Of a DNA stretch of 64,000 nucleotides, positions 37,294-46,167 are shown in pieces. The stretch is from assembly GCF_029016485.1 (NCBI RefSeq), contig NZ_CP092106.1:3038001-3102000 (forward strand). The letters run 5' to 3'. The stretch comes from Vibrio sp. JC009 (lineage in GTDB: Bacteria; Pseudomonadota; Gammaproteobacteria; Enterobacterales; Vibrionaceae). The notes beneath the pieces were generated by a model. It did no database searches. It was given only the letters and a program-made list of their open reading frames with translations, and was not told the DNA's origin. The position numbers were made by a program, and so were the translations under genes. Position 1 is the first letter of the stretch; every line of letters begins with the position of its first letter.

Positions 37294-37438
37294 ACTGGAA
37301 TGTAAAATATGTTAATCTTGCCGTAATTTGGCGCAGCTCAAAAGCTTACACTAATCATCAATATATGAAATCAGTGTTAATTAATATAAATGCATGCCCA
37401 ATAATAACGATTAACATGCCGGAAAGAGGGTATTTTCT

Positions 37439-38443
37439 ATGGCGACAATGAAGGATGTTGCCCAGCTGGCTGGGGTCTCTACTGCTACGGTATCCAGAGC
37501 GTTAATGAATCCTGAAAAGGTTTCAGCCTCTACCCGTAAACGAGTCGAAGATGCTGTTATGGAGTCGGGTTACTCCCCCAACTCACTGGCGAGAAACCTG
37601 CGCCGCAACGAATCCAAAACCATCGTCACTATCGTCCCTGATATCTGTGATCCTTACTTCACTGAAATTATCCGGGGCATAGAAGATGCCGCCATGGAAA
37701 ATGGCTATCTGGTTCTTCTTGGTGACAGCGGACAACAAAAAAACCGTGAAAGCTCCTTTGTAAATCTGGTATTTACCAAACAGGCAGACGGAATGCTTCT
37801 GCTTGGAACAGATCTGCCTTTCGATGTCAGCAAACCAGAACAGAAAAACCTGCCTCCTCTGGTTATGGCCTGTGAATACGCGCCTGAACTGGAGCTGCCC
37901 ACTGTCCATATTGATAACCTGACCTCAGCATTTGAAGCAGTTAACTACTTAACCCAGATGGGGCATAAAAGAGTTGCCCAGATTTCCGGCCCGGAAAACG
38001 CGGCTCTTTGCCAGTTCCGCCATCAGGGATACCAGCAGGCTCTGCGCCGGGCTGGTATCACCATGAACAATACCTACTGCGTAAACAGTGACTTCAGCTT
38101 TGCCGGTGGCGCGAAGGCCTTAAGAAAACTCCTTGCTCTTCCTGAGCCGCCAACAGCCATCTTCTGTCACAATGACACCATGGCGATTGGTGCCATTCAG
38201 GAAGCGAAAAAGCTGGGCCTGAGAGTACCTCAGGATCTGTCCGTTGTCGGTTTTGATGATATTCAGTTTGCTCAGTACTGCGATCCTCCGCTGACCACCA
38301 TCTCGCAGCCAAGATATGAAATTGGCCGTCAGGCCATGCTGATGATGCTGGAGCTGTTAAAAGGCCGTGATGTAAGAGCTGGCTCAAGGCTTCTGGAAGC
38401 GAATCTTGTGGTGCGTGACAGCGCTGCGCCACCAAGACTCTAG
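37439..38443 (+). CDS. cytR: LacI-family repressor CytR
   Basis: Cytidine-responsive repressor of nucleoside uptake and catabolism that binds DNA together with CRP. The LacI-type helix-turn-helix MKDVAQLAGVSTATVSRALM occupies residues 4-23, followed by the hinge and a periplasmic-binding-like sensor domain. The hinge segment and the sequence MESGYSPNSLARNLRR match CytR. Length 334. In vibrios CytR also influences competence and biofilm. A perfect CRP site lies upstream. Confidence 0.93.
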   Translation: MATMKDVAQLAGVSTATVSRALMNPEKVSASTRKRVEDAVMESGYSPNSLARNLRRNESKTIVTIVPDICDPYFTEIIRGIEDAAMENGYLVLLGDSGQQKNRESSFVNLVFTKQADGMLLLGTDLPFDVSKPEQKNLPPLVMACEYAPELELPTVHIDNLTSAFEAVNYLTQMGHKRVAQISGPENAALCQFRHQGYQQALRRAGITMNNTYCVNSDFSFAGGAKALRKLLALPEPPTAIFCHNDTMAIGAIQEAKKLGLRVPQDLSVVGFDDIQFAQYCDPPLTTISQPRYEIGRQAMLMMLELLKGRDVRAGSRLLEANLVVRDSAAPPRL

Positions 38444-38581
38444 ATATTCCCCTGAAAAATACACACACCCCAAAAGCGATGTATAATTTATGCATCGCTT
38501 CAGTTTTTCTGAATCCGATTGTCATCACACAACAAACTCGTTTAATATCCTTTTAGCTGGTAACTGTTTAGAAATAAAGAC

Positions 38582-39139
38582 GTGGCAAACAGAGATTATG
38601 TAAAACGCGGTCAGGGCAGAAAGAAAAGCCCTACCCGTAAATATGCTTCACCAAGATTCCCCTGGTTAGCAACAATTTTAGCGGTACTCCTTGTTGGAGG
38701 GTTTGGTTATGGCCTCTATTTTCTGAGTTCTGACCCGGAGCCACCAAAAACCATTAAAGCTCCGGCATTAAGCAGCAAGGCAACTACCCAAAGCAAAGCG
38801 AAAAATAACAAGCCCCTGCCTCCGCCTCCTGAAGAGGAGTGGGAGTATGTGGAATCACTGCCGAAAAAGGAAATTGAAGTCCAGGCTAAAGAGCAGGTGG
38901 TTTCTAAGATCCCTTACATCATGCAGTGCGGTGCTTATAAAACACTTAAGCAGGCAGAAAGCCGTAAAGTGGATATCGCATTCCAGGGGATCAGCAGCAA
39001 GATCCGCAAGAAAGAAGGCAGCAACTGGTACCGGGTTGTACTTGGACCATATGCGCTGAAGCGGGATGCTGAGAAGGATAAGCATAAGCTGCAAAGAGCC
39101 AAGATTGAGCCTTGCGCAATCTGGAAAGAAGCTCAATAG
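38582..39139 (+). CDS. ftsN: Essential cell-division protein FtsN
   Basis: A bitopic divisome activator. GTG start; a basic cytoplasmic tail (residues 1-28: RDYVKRGQGRKKSPTRKY), one transmembrane helix (about 29-49), a short Lys/Pro-rich linker and a C-terminal SPOR domain (YIMQCGAYKTLKQAES onward). The 185 residues are much shorter than E. coli FtsN (319) because the linker is short. It lies between cytR and hslV, which supports the call; DamX encoded at 11 kb is a second SPOR protein. Confidence 0.92.
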   Translation: MANRDYVKRGQGRKKSPTRKYASPRFPWLATILAVLLVGGFGYGLYFLSSDPEPPKTIKAPALSSKATTQSKAKNNKPLPPPPEEEWEYVESLPKKEIEVQAKEQVVSKIPYIMQCGAYKTLKQAESRKVDIAFQGISSKIRKKEGSNWYRVVLGPYALKRDAEKDKHKLQRAKIEPCAIWKEAQ

Positions 39140-39167
39140 CGCACAGCAAAGAGCAAAATAGACATAC

Positions 39168-39200
39168 AAAAAAGCGAGATAGAAGAAATCTCGCTTTTTT
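39168..39200 (+). terminator. Terminator of ftsN
   Basis: AAAAAAGCGAGAT pairs with ATCTCGCTTTTTT across a 7-base loop, 28 bp after the ftsN stop. It separates the ftsN transcript from the heat-shock promoter of hslVU. Confidence 0.9.
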
Positions 39201-39204
39201 GATC

Positions 39205-39233
39205 CTTGAATTCAGTTCTAAATATCCTCATAT
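39205..39233 (+). promoter_or_regulatory. Sigma-32 heat-shock promoter of hslVU
   Basis: CTTGAA, a 15-base spacer, then CCTCATAT. The sigma-32 consensus is CTTGAA and CCCCATnT with 13-15 bases between. It lies 39 bp upstream of the hslV GTG and just after the ftsN terminator. hslVU is a known heat-shock operon. Confidence 0.75.
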
Positions 39234-39271
39234 ACTTTGCAATACACAAGTAAAATAAAGAGGTCTATCTC

Positions 39272-39805
39272 GTGACTACCATTGTATCTGTACGTCGGGA
39301 CAACAAAGTTGTTATAGCCGGTGACGGTCAGGTTTCCCTGGGCAACACAGTAATGAAAGGCAATGCCAAAAAGGTTCGCCGCCTGTACAACAATAAAGTG
39401 CTTGCAGGTTTCGCAGGTGGCACAGCAGATGCTTTTACACTATTCGAGCGCTTTGAGGCAAAACTGCAAATGCATCAGGGCCATTTAACTAAAGCCGCTG
39501 TTGAGCTTGCAAAAGACTGGCGCAGTGACCGCGCCCTAAGAAGACTGGAAGCGATTCTTGCCGTTGCTGATGAAACGGCATCACTGGTCATCACAGGTAA
39601 CGGTGATGTGGTTCAGCCGGAAAATGATTTAATCGCGATTGGTTCAGGTGGCAACTTTGCCCAGGCAGCCGCAACTGCTCTGCTGGAAAACACTGATCTG
39701 GATGCCCGTGAAATCGCGGAAAAATCACTGAAGATTGCCGGTGATATCTGCGTATTTACCAACCATCACCACACTGTTGAAGAACTTGAAATCGCAGCTG
39801 AATAA
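39272..39805 (+). CDS. hslV: ATP-dependent protease subunit HslV (ClpQ)
   Basis: A threonine peptidase that forms the proteolytic core of the HslUV complex. GTG start; after Met removal the nucleophile Thr becomes the N-terminus ([19 protein letters not shown]), and [12 protein letters not shown] is family-specific. Length 177 residues. It is followed by hslU after 18 bp, and a ribosome site AGAGG precedes the start. Its own heat-shock promoter is visible upstream. Confidence 0.97.
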   Translation: MTTIVSVRRDNKVVIAGDGQVSLGNTVMKGNAKKVRRLYNNKVLAGFAGGTADAFTLFERFEAKLQMHQGHLTKAAVELAKDWRSDRALRRLEAILAVADETASLVITGNGDVVQPENDLIAIGSGGNFAQAAATALLENTDLDAREIAEKSLKIAGDICVFTNHHHTVEELEIAAE

Positions 39806-39823
39806 AGAATTGGGGAAGAACAC

Positions 39824-41158
39824 ATGTCGGAAATGACACCTCGTGAAATCGTTCACGAACTAAATCGTCACATTATCGGTCAGGATAAAGCAAAACGTTC
39901 AGTTGCCATCGCTCTTCGTAACCGCTGGCGCCGGATGCAGCTGGAAGAAGACCTGCGCGCAGAAGTCACACCAAAGAACATTCTGATGATCGGTCCAACC
40001 GGTGTCGGTAAAACAGAAATCGCACGCCGCCTTGCAAGGCTGGCAAACGCGCCATTTATCAAAGTTGAAGCCACCAAGTTCACCGAAGTGGGTTATGTGG
40101 GTAAAGAAGTGGAAACCATTATCCGCGACCTTACCGATGTAGCGGTGAAAATGACCGGCCAGCAGGCGATGGAAAAAGTAAAATTCCGCGCCGAAGAACT
40201 GGCTGAAGACCGCATTCTGGACGCGCTACTGCCACCTGCACGCGACGCTTGGGGTCAGAAAGAAGATCAGGGCGAAGATAACTCAAACACCCGTCAGATC
40301 TTCCGTAAGAAACTGCGCGAAGGCAAACTGGACGATAAAGAGATCGAAATCGACGTAGCTGCACCTCAAATGGGCGTTGAAATCATGGCTCCTCCGGGCA
40401 TGGAAGAGATGACCAACCAGCTGCAGGGCATGTTCCAGAATCTTGCCGGTAATACCAAGAAAAACCGCAAGATGAAGATCAAAGATGCATTCAAGGCACT
40501 GACTGAGGAAGAAGCGGCTAAGCTGGTGAATCAGGAAGAGCTGAAAGAGAATGCCATCGAAAACGTGGAAAACCACGGCATCGTATTTATTGATGAGATC
40601 GATAAGATCTGTAAACGCGGTGAAGTTTCAGGCCCGGACGTATCCCGTGAGGGTGTTCAGCGTGACTTGCTGCCACTGATCGAAGGAAGCACGGTTTCAA
40701 CTAAGCATGGCATGGTGAAAACTGACCACATTCTGTTTATCACCTCCGGTGCATTCCAGGTAGCGAAACCATCGGATCTGATCCCGGAACTTCAGGGCCG
40801 TCTGCCAATTCGCGTAGAACTTGAAGCCCTGTCTGTTGATGACTTTAAACGCATCCTGACGGAGCCAAGAGCTTCTCTGACTGAGCAGTACATTGCTCTG
40901 ATGGATACAGAAAACGTTTCTGTCGAGTTTACCGAAGATGGTATTGCTCAGATTGCAGAGGCTGCATGGCGCGTGAACGAAACCACAGAGAACATTGGTG
41001 CTCGTCGTCTGCATACCGTTTTAGAGCGTCTGATGGATGAAATTTCCTTTGATGCAACAGAAAAATCAGGCAGCACTCTTACCATTAATGCGGATTACGT
41101 CAAAGCCCACCTTGGTGAGCTTGTGGAAGATGAAGACCTAAGCAGATTTATCCTTTAA
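39824..41158 (+). CDS. hslU: HslU (ClpY) ATPase subunit
   Basis: An AAA+ unfoldase that feeds substrates to HslV. Walker A is [15 protein letters not shown], the pore motif GYVGKEVE, Walker [15 protein letters not shown], and sensor 2 is [10 protein letters not shown]. The inserted I-domain spans roughly residues 110-240. Length 444, the family norm, ending [10 protein letters not shown], whose last residues dock into HslV. It shares a transcript with hslV. Confidence 0.97.
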   Translation: MSEMTPREIVHELNRHIIGQDKAKRSVAIALRNRWRRMQLEEDLRAEVTPKNILMIGPTGVGKTEIARRLARLANAPFIKVEATKFTEVGYVGKEVETIIRDLTDVAVKMTGQQAMEKVKFRAEELAEDRILDALLPPARDAWGQKEDQGEDNSNTRQIFRKKLREGKLDDKEIEIDVAAPQMGVEIMAPPGMEEMTNQLQGMFQNLAGNTKKNRKMKIKDAFKALTEEEAAKLVNQEELKENAIENVENHGIVFIDEIDKICKRGEVSGPDVSREGVQRDLLPLIEGSTVSTKHGMVKTDHILFITSGAFQVAKPSDLIPELQGRLPIRVELEALSVDDFKRILTEPRASLTEQYIALMDTENVSVEFTEDGIAQIAEAAWRVNETTENIGARRLHTVLERLMDEISFDATEKSGSTLTINADYVKAHLGELVEDEDLSRFIL

Positions 41159-41182
41159 AGGTTAATCCGTATCACAAAAGAC

Positions 41183-41216
41183 AAAAAGCCCGCCTACCCC
41201 TTTTGGTGGGCTTTTT
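41183..41216 (+). terminator. Terminator of hslVU
   Basis: AAAAAGCCCGCC and GGTGGGCTTTTT pair across a 10-base loop, 24 bp after the hslU stop. Confidence 0.9.
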
Positions 41217-41270
41217 ATTCCCTCCACTCTTGATATACTTGCATACACTATTTTCAGGTGTATCTAGTTA

Positions 41271-42188
41271 ATGAATAAGTTAGTTTCCTTCTGGCTTGAT
41301 GCCGCGAGACCAAAGACTCTCCCTCTGGCTTTTGTATCCATTATCTGTGGAAGCAGCCTGGCGCACGCCGATGGACAATTTTCCGCAGTCACTACATTTT
41401 TAGCCCTGCTGACAACCATGTTGCTGCAGTTTCTGTCGAACCTGGCAAACGACTATGGCGATGCAGAAAAAGGCACAGACAACGAAAACCGTCTTGGCGA
41501 TATCCGTGGTATGCAAAAAGGCATCATATCCAGAAGTGATATGAAAAAAGCCATTATTGCTAACGTTATTCTGGCCATCGCTTCAGGCCTTGCCCTGATC
41601 TTCTACTCTCTCGACAGCCTGACCAATATTCTTATCTTTATCGGCCTGGGCCTGCTGGCGATTGTCAGCGCTATCGCTTATACCGTTGGCGGTAAAGCCT
41701 ATGGCTATGTGGGCTTAGGCGATGTGGCAGTACTTCTGTTTTACGGCCTGCTTGGTGTGGGTGGCTCTTACTACCTGCAAACCGGCAGCATTAACCTTTC
41801 TCTGCTGACACCGGCTCTTGGCTGCGGCCTGCTGGCCGTTGGCGTACTTAATATCAACAATATGCGCGATATCGATAATGACCGCGAATGTGGTAAGTAC
41901 ACGGTTCCGGTAAGGCTTGGTGAAAAAAATGCCAAGTACTACCACCAAATCCTTCTATGGACTGCCTTTATCGCGTTCTCAGCCTACCTGCTGACCCAGC
42001 TCAGCAACACCTGGCTGATTATTCCGTTCCTTATTTCGGCCCTGTTATTAAGAAACCATGGCAAAGCCATACTGGCCACAGATCGCCCGGCGCAAATCGC
42101 ACCTATGATGCCGGTAATGGTAAAATGCGCAGTAATTACTAACATTCTATTTTCGCTGGTGGTTGTAGCTCAAACTATGGTGAGATAA
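41271..42188 (+). CDS. menA: 1,4-dihydroxy-2-naphthoate prenyltransferase
   Basis: An inner-membrane UbiA-family enzyme that attaches the prenyl chain in menaquinone synthesis, needed for anaerobic respiration. The prenyl-diphosphate Asp-rich motif is NDYGDAEKGTDNENR and the second is NNMRDIDNDRECGKYT; about eight or nine transmembrane helices. Length 305 residues. It follows hslU after a terminator and precedes rraA, the conserved order. Confidence 0.95.
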   Translation: MNKLVSFWLDAARPKTLPLAFVSIICGSSLAHADGQFSAVTTFLALLTTMLLQFLSNLANDYGDAEKGTDNENRLGDIRGMQKGIISRSDMKKAIIANVILAIASGLALIFYSLDSLTNILIFIGLGLLAIVSAIAYTVGGKAYGYVGLGDVAVLLFYGLLGVGGSYYLQTGSINLSLLTPALGCGLLAVGVLNINNMRDIDNDRECGKYTVPVRLGEKNAKYYHQILLWTAFIAFSAYLLTQLSNTWLIIPFLISALLLRNHGKAILATDRPAQIAPMMPVMVKCAVITNILFSLVVVAQTMVR

Positions 42189-42266
42189 TTGCGCCTTGTC
42201 ATTGCAATGACTTAATGACCGGATATACTCGAATAAGAGTTAACCAGCTAATAGAAGACGGTTCAT

Positions 42267-42821
42267 ATGGAATACAATACTTCTGCACTATGTGATATTT
42301 ACCTGGATCAGGTTGATGTTGTCGAACCTATGTTCAGTAACTTTGGTGGAAGCGCCTCTTTCGCCGGCCAAATCACCACAGTCAAATGTTTTGAGGACAA
42401 TGGACTTATCCGCTCCATTCTGGAAGAAGACGGAGACGGTCGTGTTCTGTTAGTTGATGGTGGTGGCTCACTGAGAAAAGCCCTGATTGATGCAGAGCTG
42501 GCAGCACTTGCAGAAGAAAACGAGTGGGAAGGCATTGTTATTTACGGCTGCGTTCGCGAAGTCGACGACCTTGAAGATATGAACGTGGGTATTCAGGCTC
42601 TTGCTTCCATTCCTGTTGGTGCAGCTTCGCAAGAAATTGGCGAGATCGATGTACCGGTAAACTTTGGTGGTGTCACCTTCCTTCCTGAAGATTATCTCTA
42701 CGCTGACAATACAGGCATTATCCTTTCTCAGGAACCATTAGATGCTAAGCTGGATATCGAAGAAGACGACGATGATTACGCGGAAGATCCGTTGGAAGAG
42801 ATCGAGGAAGAAGAGAAGTAA
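42267..42821 (+). CDS. rraA: Regulator of RNase E activity RraA
   Basis: A trimeric protein that binds RNase E and inhibits mRNA decay. The core ([52 protein letters not shown]) is the RraA fold. Compared with E. coli RraA (161 residues) it has a C-terminal extension of about 23 residues that is almost wholly acidic ([19 protein letters not shown]). An AGCTATC tandem array starts right after the stop codon, followed by a terminator. Confidence 0.94.
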   Translation: MEYNTSALCDIYLDQVDVVEPMFSNFGGSASFAGQITTVKCFEDNGLIRSILEEDGDGRVLLVDGGGSLRKALIDAELAALAEENEWEGIVIYGCVREVDDLEDMNVGIQALASIPVGAASQEIGEIDVPVNFGGVTFLPEDYLYADNTGIILSQEPLDAKLDIEEDDDDYAEDPLEEIEEEEK

Positions 42822-42824
42822 ATC

Positions 42825-42901
42825 AGCTATCAGCTATCAGCTATCAGCTATCAGCTATCAGCTATCAGCTATCAGCTATCAGCTATCAGCTATCAGCTAT
42901 C
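42825..42901. repeat. Eleven tandem copies of AGCTATC
   Basis: Eleven perfect 7-bp units begin three bases after the rraA stop codon. Complementary GATAGCTGA words occur at 43007-43015, so the two could pair around the rraA terminator. Perfect short tandem arrays vary in copy number by slippage. Confidence 0.95.
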
Positions 42902-42902
42902 A

Positions 42903-42944
42903 AAAAAGCTTGCCACTTATATAAAAAAGTTGGCAAGCTTTTTT
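42903..42944. terminator. Terminator after rraA (bidirectional)
   Basis: AAAAAAGCTTGCCA pairs with TGGCAAGCTTTTTT across a 14-base loop, with T-runs on both strands. It sits between convergent rraA and zapB. Confidence 0.9.
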
Positions 42945-42992
42945 ATTGCTTAGAATGCACTCACGAGATAAAAGCCTGAGAACTTCCCCTCC

Positions 42993-43022
42993 TGAAAGCT
43001 GACGGCTGATAGCTGACAGCTC
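42993..43022. repeat. AGCTGA-type repeat module beside zapB
   Basis: CTGAAAGCTGACGGCTGA followed by TAGCTGACAGCT, ending at the zapB stop codon. The first 18 bases are identical to 24936-24953 near MITE A. Confidence 0.65.
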
Positions 43023-43265
43023 TTATTCAACATTTTCCATTTTGCCCAGCAGCGTGCGGATGCGCTCCTGCCATGCATCGTGCTCTTCGCGCATCTGCTG
43101 GTTCTGACGTTCCAGATCTTCGCGGCCTTCTTTCAGAGAGTTTGCTTCCGCTTCCAGTTGTCCGTTCTTCTCTTTTAACTCATCCAGTTCCATCTGAAGA
43201 AGAGTAATAGTATCAACTGCAGTCTGAACTTTTGCTTCTAGTTGTTCTAGCACTTCTAGCGACAT
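43023..43265 (-). CDS. zapB: Cell-division coiled-coil protein ZapB
   Basis: 80 residues forming one continuous coiled coil ([19 protein letters not shown] and onward), which bridges ZapA/FtsZ with MatP in the division ring. The sequence and the place between rraA and glpX match zapB. It is convergent to rraA and divergent from glpX. Confidence 0.93.
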   Translation of the reverse strand: MSLEVLEQLEAKVQTAVDTITLLQMELDELKEKNGQLEAEANSLKEGREDLERQNQQMREEHDAWQERIRTLLGKMENVE

Positions 43266-43456
43266 TTAAACCTACCTTTTTGTAATTCTGCTGCGGTGCG
43301 TTGCACCCTTGTAAATATCTCTTATTCTACTCAGGCCTGAGCGGATAGCACTCCCTATCTTTACCAATTATGCCCGTATGCTCAAGTTTAAATCAGATTT
43401 TGATGTTTTCCTGACTTTGCAGCGAAACCAAGTCTGCAAGAGACCAACGCGAAAAA

Positions 43457-43472
43457 AGGCAAACGTTTTCTA
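43457..43472. promoter_or_regulatory. PurR/LacI-type operator upstream of glpX
   Basis: AGGCAAACGTTTTCTA agrees with the PurR consensus ACGCAAACGTTTTCGT at 13 of 16 positions, including the central AAACGTTTTC. It lies about 60 bp before the glpX ATG, next to a likely -10 (TATGAT at 43478). The binding protein could be PurR or another LacI-family member. Confidence 0.5.
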
Positions 43473-43532
43473 TTTTGTATGATAGAATCCCGCCGATTTT
43501 TCTCTGTTGACGATTTTTTATTTGGAGTTTAC

Positions 43533-44540
43533 ATGAAACGCGATTTAGCGATGGCTTTTTCACGAGTGACTGAAGGCGCTGCTCTGGCAGGTTATAAATG
43601 GCTTGGCCGCGGTGACAAAAACGCTGCAGACGGCGCAGCTGTTGAAGTAATGCGTACCCTGCTGAACAAAACTGAGATCAGCGGAGAGATCGTTATCGGC
43701 GAAGGCGAGATCGACGACGCACCTATGCTTTACATTGGCGAAAGCGTTGGTAAAGGCGGTGATGCAGTGGATATCGCGGTTGACCCAATCGAAGGCACCC
43801 GCATGACTGCAATGGGTCAGGCAAATGCTCTGGCTGTGCTTGCAGCAGGCGAAAAAGGCAGCTTCCTGAAAGCGCCTGATATGTACATGGAAAAGCTGGT
43901 TGTGGGTCCTGGAGCAAAAGGCTGTATTGACCTGCACCTTCCTCTTGCAGAGAACCTGAAAAACATCGCTAAGGCGCTAAATAAAACTCTGGATACCCTG
44001 GTGGTTATCACCCTTGCTAAACCACGTCACGACGAGGTTATCGCAGAAATGCAGGCGATGGGTGTTCGCGTATTTGCTGTGCCGGACGGTGACGTTGCTG
44101 CATCGATCCTGACCTGTATGCCAGACAGCGAAGTTGACGTTATGTACTGCATCGGTGGTGCACCTGAAGGCGTTGTTTCTGCTGCGGTTATCCGTGCACT
44201 GGACGGTGATATGCATGGCCGTCTTCTTCCGAGACACGAAGTGAAAGGCGATACAGAAGAAAACCGCAAGTACGGTGAACAAGAGCTGGAACGTTGTAAA
44301 GAGATGGGCGTTGAAGCCAATCTGGTTCTGAAAATGGAAGATATGGCTCGCAGCGACAATGTTGTGTTCTCTGCAACCGGTATCACCAAAGGTGATCTGC
44401 TGGATGGTATTTCACGCCAGGGCAATATCGCAACAACGGAAACCCTGCTGATCCGTGGCCGCTGCCGTACCATCCGCCGCATCAAGTCAACTCACTACCT
44501 TGATCGTAAAGACAGAGAAGTAAGAGATATCATCCTGTAA
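43533..44540 (+). CDS. glpX: Fructose-1,6-bisphosphatase class II
   Basis: Dephosphorylates fructose 1,6-bisphosphate in gluconeogenesis. Metal and phosphate ligands are in IVIGEGEIDDAPMLYIGE and VDPIEGTRMT. I start at 43533 (MKRDLAMAFSRVTEG, 335 residues), preceded by TTGGAG; the extra 18 codons upstream lie in the promoter. It is separate from any glpFK operon here and divergent from zapB. A terminator follows. Confidence 0.95.
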   Translation: MKRDLAMAFSRVTEGAALAGYKWLGRGDKNAADGAAVEVMRTLLNKTEISGEIVIGEGEIDDAPMLYIGESVGKGGDAVDIAVDPIEGTRMTAMGQANALAVLAAGEKGSFLKAPDMYMEKLVVGPGAKGCIDLHLPLAENLKNIAKALNKTLDTLVVITLAKPRHDEVIAEMQAMGVRVFAVPDGDVAASILTCMPDSEVDVMYCIGGAPEGVVSAAVIRALDGDMHGRLLPRHEVKGDTEENRKYGEQELERCKEMGVEANLVLKMEDMARSDNVVFSATGITKGDLLDGISRQGNIATTETLLIRGRCRTIRRIKSTHYLDRKDREVRDIIL

Positions 44541-44582
44541 GATGCCTCTCCTGCTGATTTTGTTATAAATGCTAATTGCTTT

Positions 44583-44608
44583 AAAGCGCAGCTCCGGCTG
44601 CGTTTTTT
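44583..44608 (+). terminator. Terminator of glpX
   Basis: GCGCAG and CTGCG pair across a short loop, followed by TTTTTT, 45 bp after the glpX stop. Confidence 0.8.
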
Positions 44609-44702
44609 AATCCTCTCAATAACTTAGTTAAGCATTTGCTTTATTAACCACTTGCTTCATAATAAGAAGTATCAATAAAAGACTCAGAATAAGAACATAA
44701 CC

Positions 44703-45326
44703 GTGAAAACCATAGATATCATCCTTGAGAAAATAAAGCGCGAAGGCGCCATCACAGCCAAAAAACTCTCTGAAGACCTCTCTATGACAACTATGGGAGC
44801 CAGGCAGCACTTACAGTCGCTGGAAGATGAAGGTCTGGTCAAATTCTACGATCTGAAAGTCAAAGTGGGCAGGCCAACCAGACACTGGTCACTGACAGGC
44901 AAAGGACACGCCCAGTTTGCCGATAAGCATTCGGATTTAACGGTTCAGATCATCGAGTCAGTAGAAAACCTGTTTGGCGAAGAAGGCCTTGAAAAGGTAG
45001 CTGCAGACAGGGAAGCTAAAACACTTTCCCGCTACGCTGAGCACTTTAATCCATCCCAGTCACTACAGGAAAAAGTCTCTGCTCTGGCCATGCTCAGAGA
45101 ACAGGACGGCTATATGATAGAGCTAAAACAAGAGGAAAATGGGTTCATTTTAATAGAAAACCACTGCCCGATTTGTAAAGCAGCTCAGCATACTCCACGG
45201 CTCTGCCAGTCGGAGCTAAACGTATTTCATTCTCTTTTAGGTCAGGATGTTAGCATCACCAGAACCGAACATATTGTTAATGGTGAGCAGCGCTGCGCTT
45301 ATAAAATAGAGCCTTTGCACAACTAA
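44703..45326 (+). CDS. SufR-like winged-helix regulator with Cys cluster
   Basis: 207 residues of the ArsR/SufR-type COG2345 family. An N-terminal winged helix (ITAKKLSEDLSMTTMGARQH, then GRPTRHWSLT in the wing) is joined to a C-terminal domain with Cys155, Cys158, Cys168 and Cys198 (ENHCPICKAAQHTPRLC and GEQRCAY). In cyanobacterial SufR comparable cysteines hold an iron-sulfur cluster that senses Fe-S and redox state, so cluster binding is likely. The GTG start has no strong ribosome site. Targets are unknown; neighbours are glpX and a DUF3135 gene. Confidence 0.8.
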   Translation: MKTIDIILEKIKREGAITAKKLSEDLSMTTMGARQHLQSLEDEGLVKFYDLKVKVGRPTRHWSLTGKGHAQFADKHSDLTVQIIESVENLFGEEGLEKVAADREAKTLSRYAEHFNPSQSLQEKVSALAMLREQDGYMIELKQEENGFILIENHCPICKAAQHTPRLCQSELNVFHSLLGQDVSITRTEHIVNGEQRCAYKIEPLHN

Positions 45327-45400
45327 CAACTTTGTAAATAACGTTTTTCCGCGACTACACTTTTAGTAGGCCCTATTAAAAAAGGGTGAGGAGAAACATA

Positions 45401-45742
45401 ATGAACTATGCAGAACTGGACAAGCCACTACCGCCATTTGACGAGCTGGTAGAGCTTGCAGAAAAACACCCGGACGCTTTTGAGCAGTTCAGGCAGGACA
45501 TGTGTGAAGAAGTTATCACCTACGCCTCTGAAGAGATGCAACCCAGGTTAAGAGCTCAGCAAAGTCATATCAACCGCGTAATCAAAAGCTGCAAAAACCC
45601 GCACCATACCAATGTGGTTCTGATGCGGGAGCTATCAAGTCAGGTAGGGAAATTCAAAGATGTACTTGAGGGAGATATCGAAGACTATGAGTCTCAGTCC
45701 GCGGACGTGATACCTTTCCCTTCTAAATGTTCATCGGGGTAG
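45401..45742 (+). CDS. DUF3135 family protein
   Basis: A small acidic cytoplasmic protein of 113 residues, mostly helical (PFDELVELAEKHPDAFEQFR). It resembles the DUF3135 family found in vibrios and relatives; no function is known. I start at 45401, which has GAGGAGAAA just upstream; the open frame extends five codons further through that ribosome site. It ends 2 bp before the stop of the convergent DUF805 gene. Confidence 0.75.
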   Translation: MNYAELDKPLPPFDELVELAEKHPDAFEQFRQDMCEEVITYASEEMQPRLRAQQSHINRVIKSCKNPHHTNVVLMRELSSQVGKFKDVLEGDIEDYESQSADVIPFPSKCSSG

Positions 45743-45744
45743 CG

Positions 45745-46164
45745 TTAAACGTCGGGTTGGCCGTAGTCATTGTCGGTTGGGTCCCCCTTCAGAAAGCCAC
45801 ACTCGACCAGAATCCAGGCGCCGGCGACTAATGCCGATAATGAAATGCCGGCCTGTAACGGACTCGCCTCTGCAACCGCTCCAGCCGCAGGAAACATCAT
45901 CCGGCCCAGAATCAAAGGAATATTAAGCAGCAGCCACTTGTTAGACTTATTTCTGTCATGCCAGCGTTTTGCCGTTACCGCCAGATCAGGAATAATCAAC
46001 ACAATCAGCAGCACAGTAAACACATACTTCGCCAACTCCGGCATCAGTTTTCCGACAATCGACGCAACCGCAAGAATAATCAGATAGTAAGACGCATTCC
46101 ACAGCCAGAACTTACGACGCCCTATACGGCCATTAAACGAGAAAAGTAATTCAGCTAAAGACAT
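45745..46164 (-). CDS. DUF805 inner-membrane protein
   Basis: 139 residues with the DUF805 signature FNGRIGRRKFWLWN at the N-terminus and RWHDRNKSNKW in the middle, and about four transmembrane helices. Members are widespread membrane proteins without an assigned role (E. coli YhaH/YhaI type). It lies 3 bp after the tautomerase gene on the same strand, so the two are co-transcribed. Confidence 0.85.
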   Translation of the reverse strand: MSLAELLFSFNGRIGRRKFWLWNASYYLIILAVASIVGKLMPELAKYVFTVLLIVLIIPDLAVTAKRWHDRNKSNKWLLLNIPLILGRMMFPAAGAVAEASPLQAGISLSALVAGAWILVECGFLKGDPTDNDYGQPDV

Positions 46165-46167
46165 TGT

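Noticed and set aside
42825..42901. CRISPR array
   Set aside because: Units are 7 bp, contiguous and without spacers, and no cas genes are present; it is a short tandem repeat.
42742..42924. Open frame of 60 codons over the AGCTATC array
   Set aside because: It is a shadow of the rraA 3' end continued through the tandem repeat (repeating SAISYQL).
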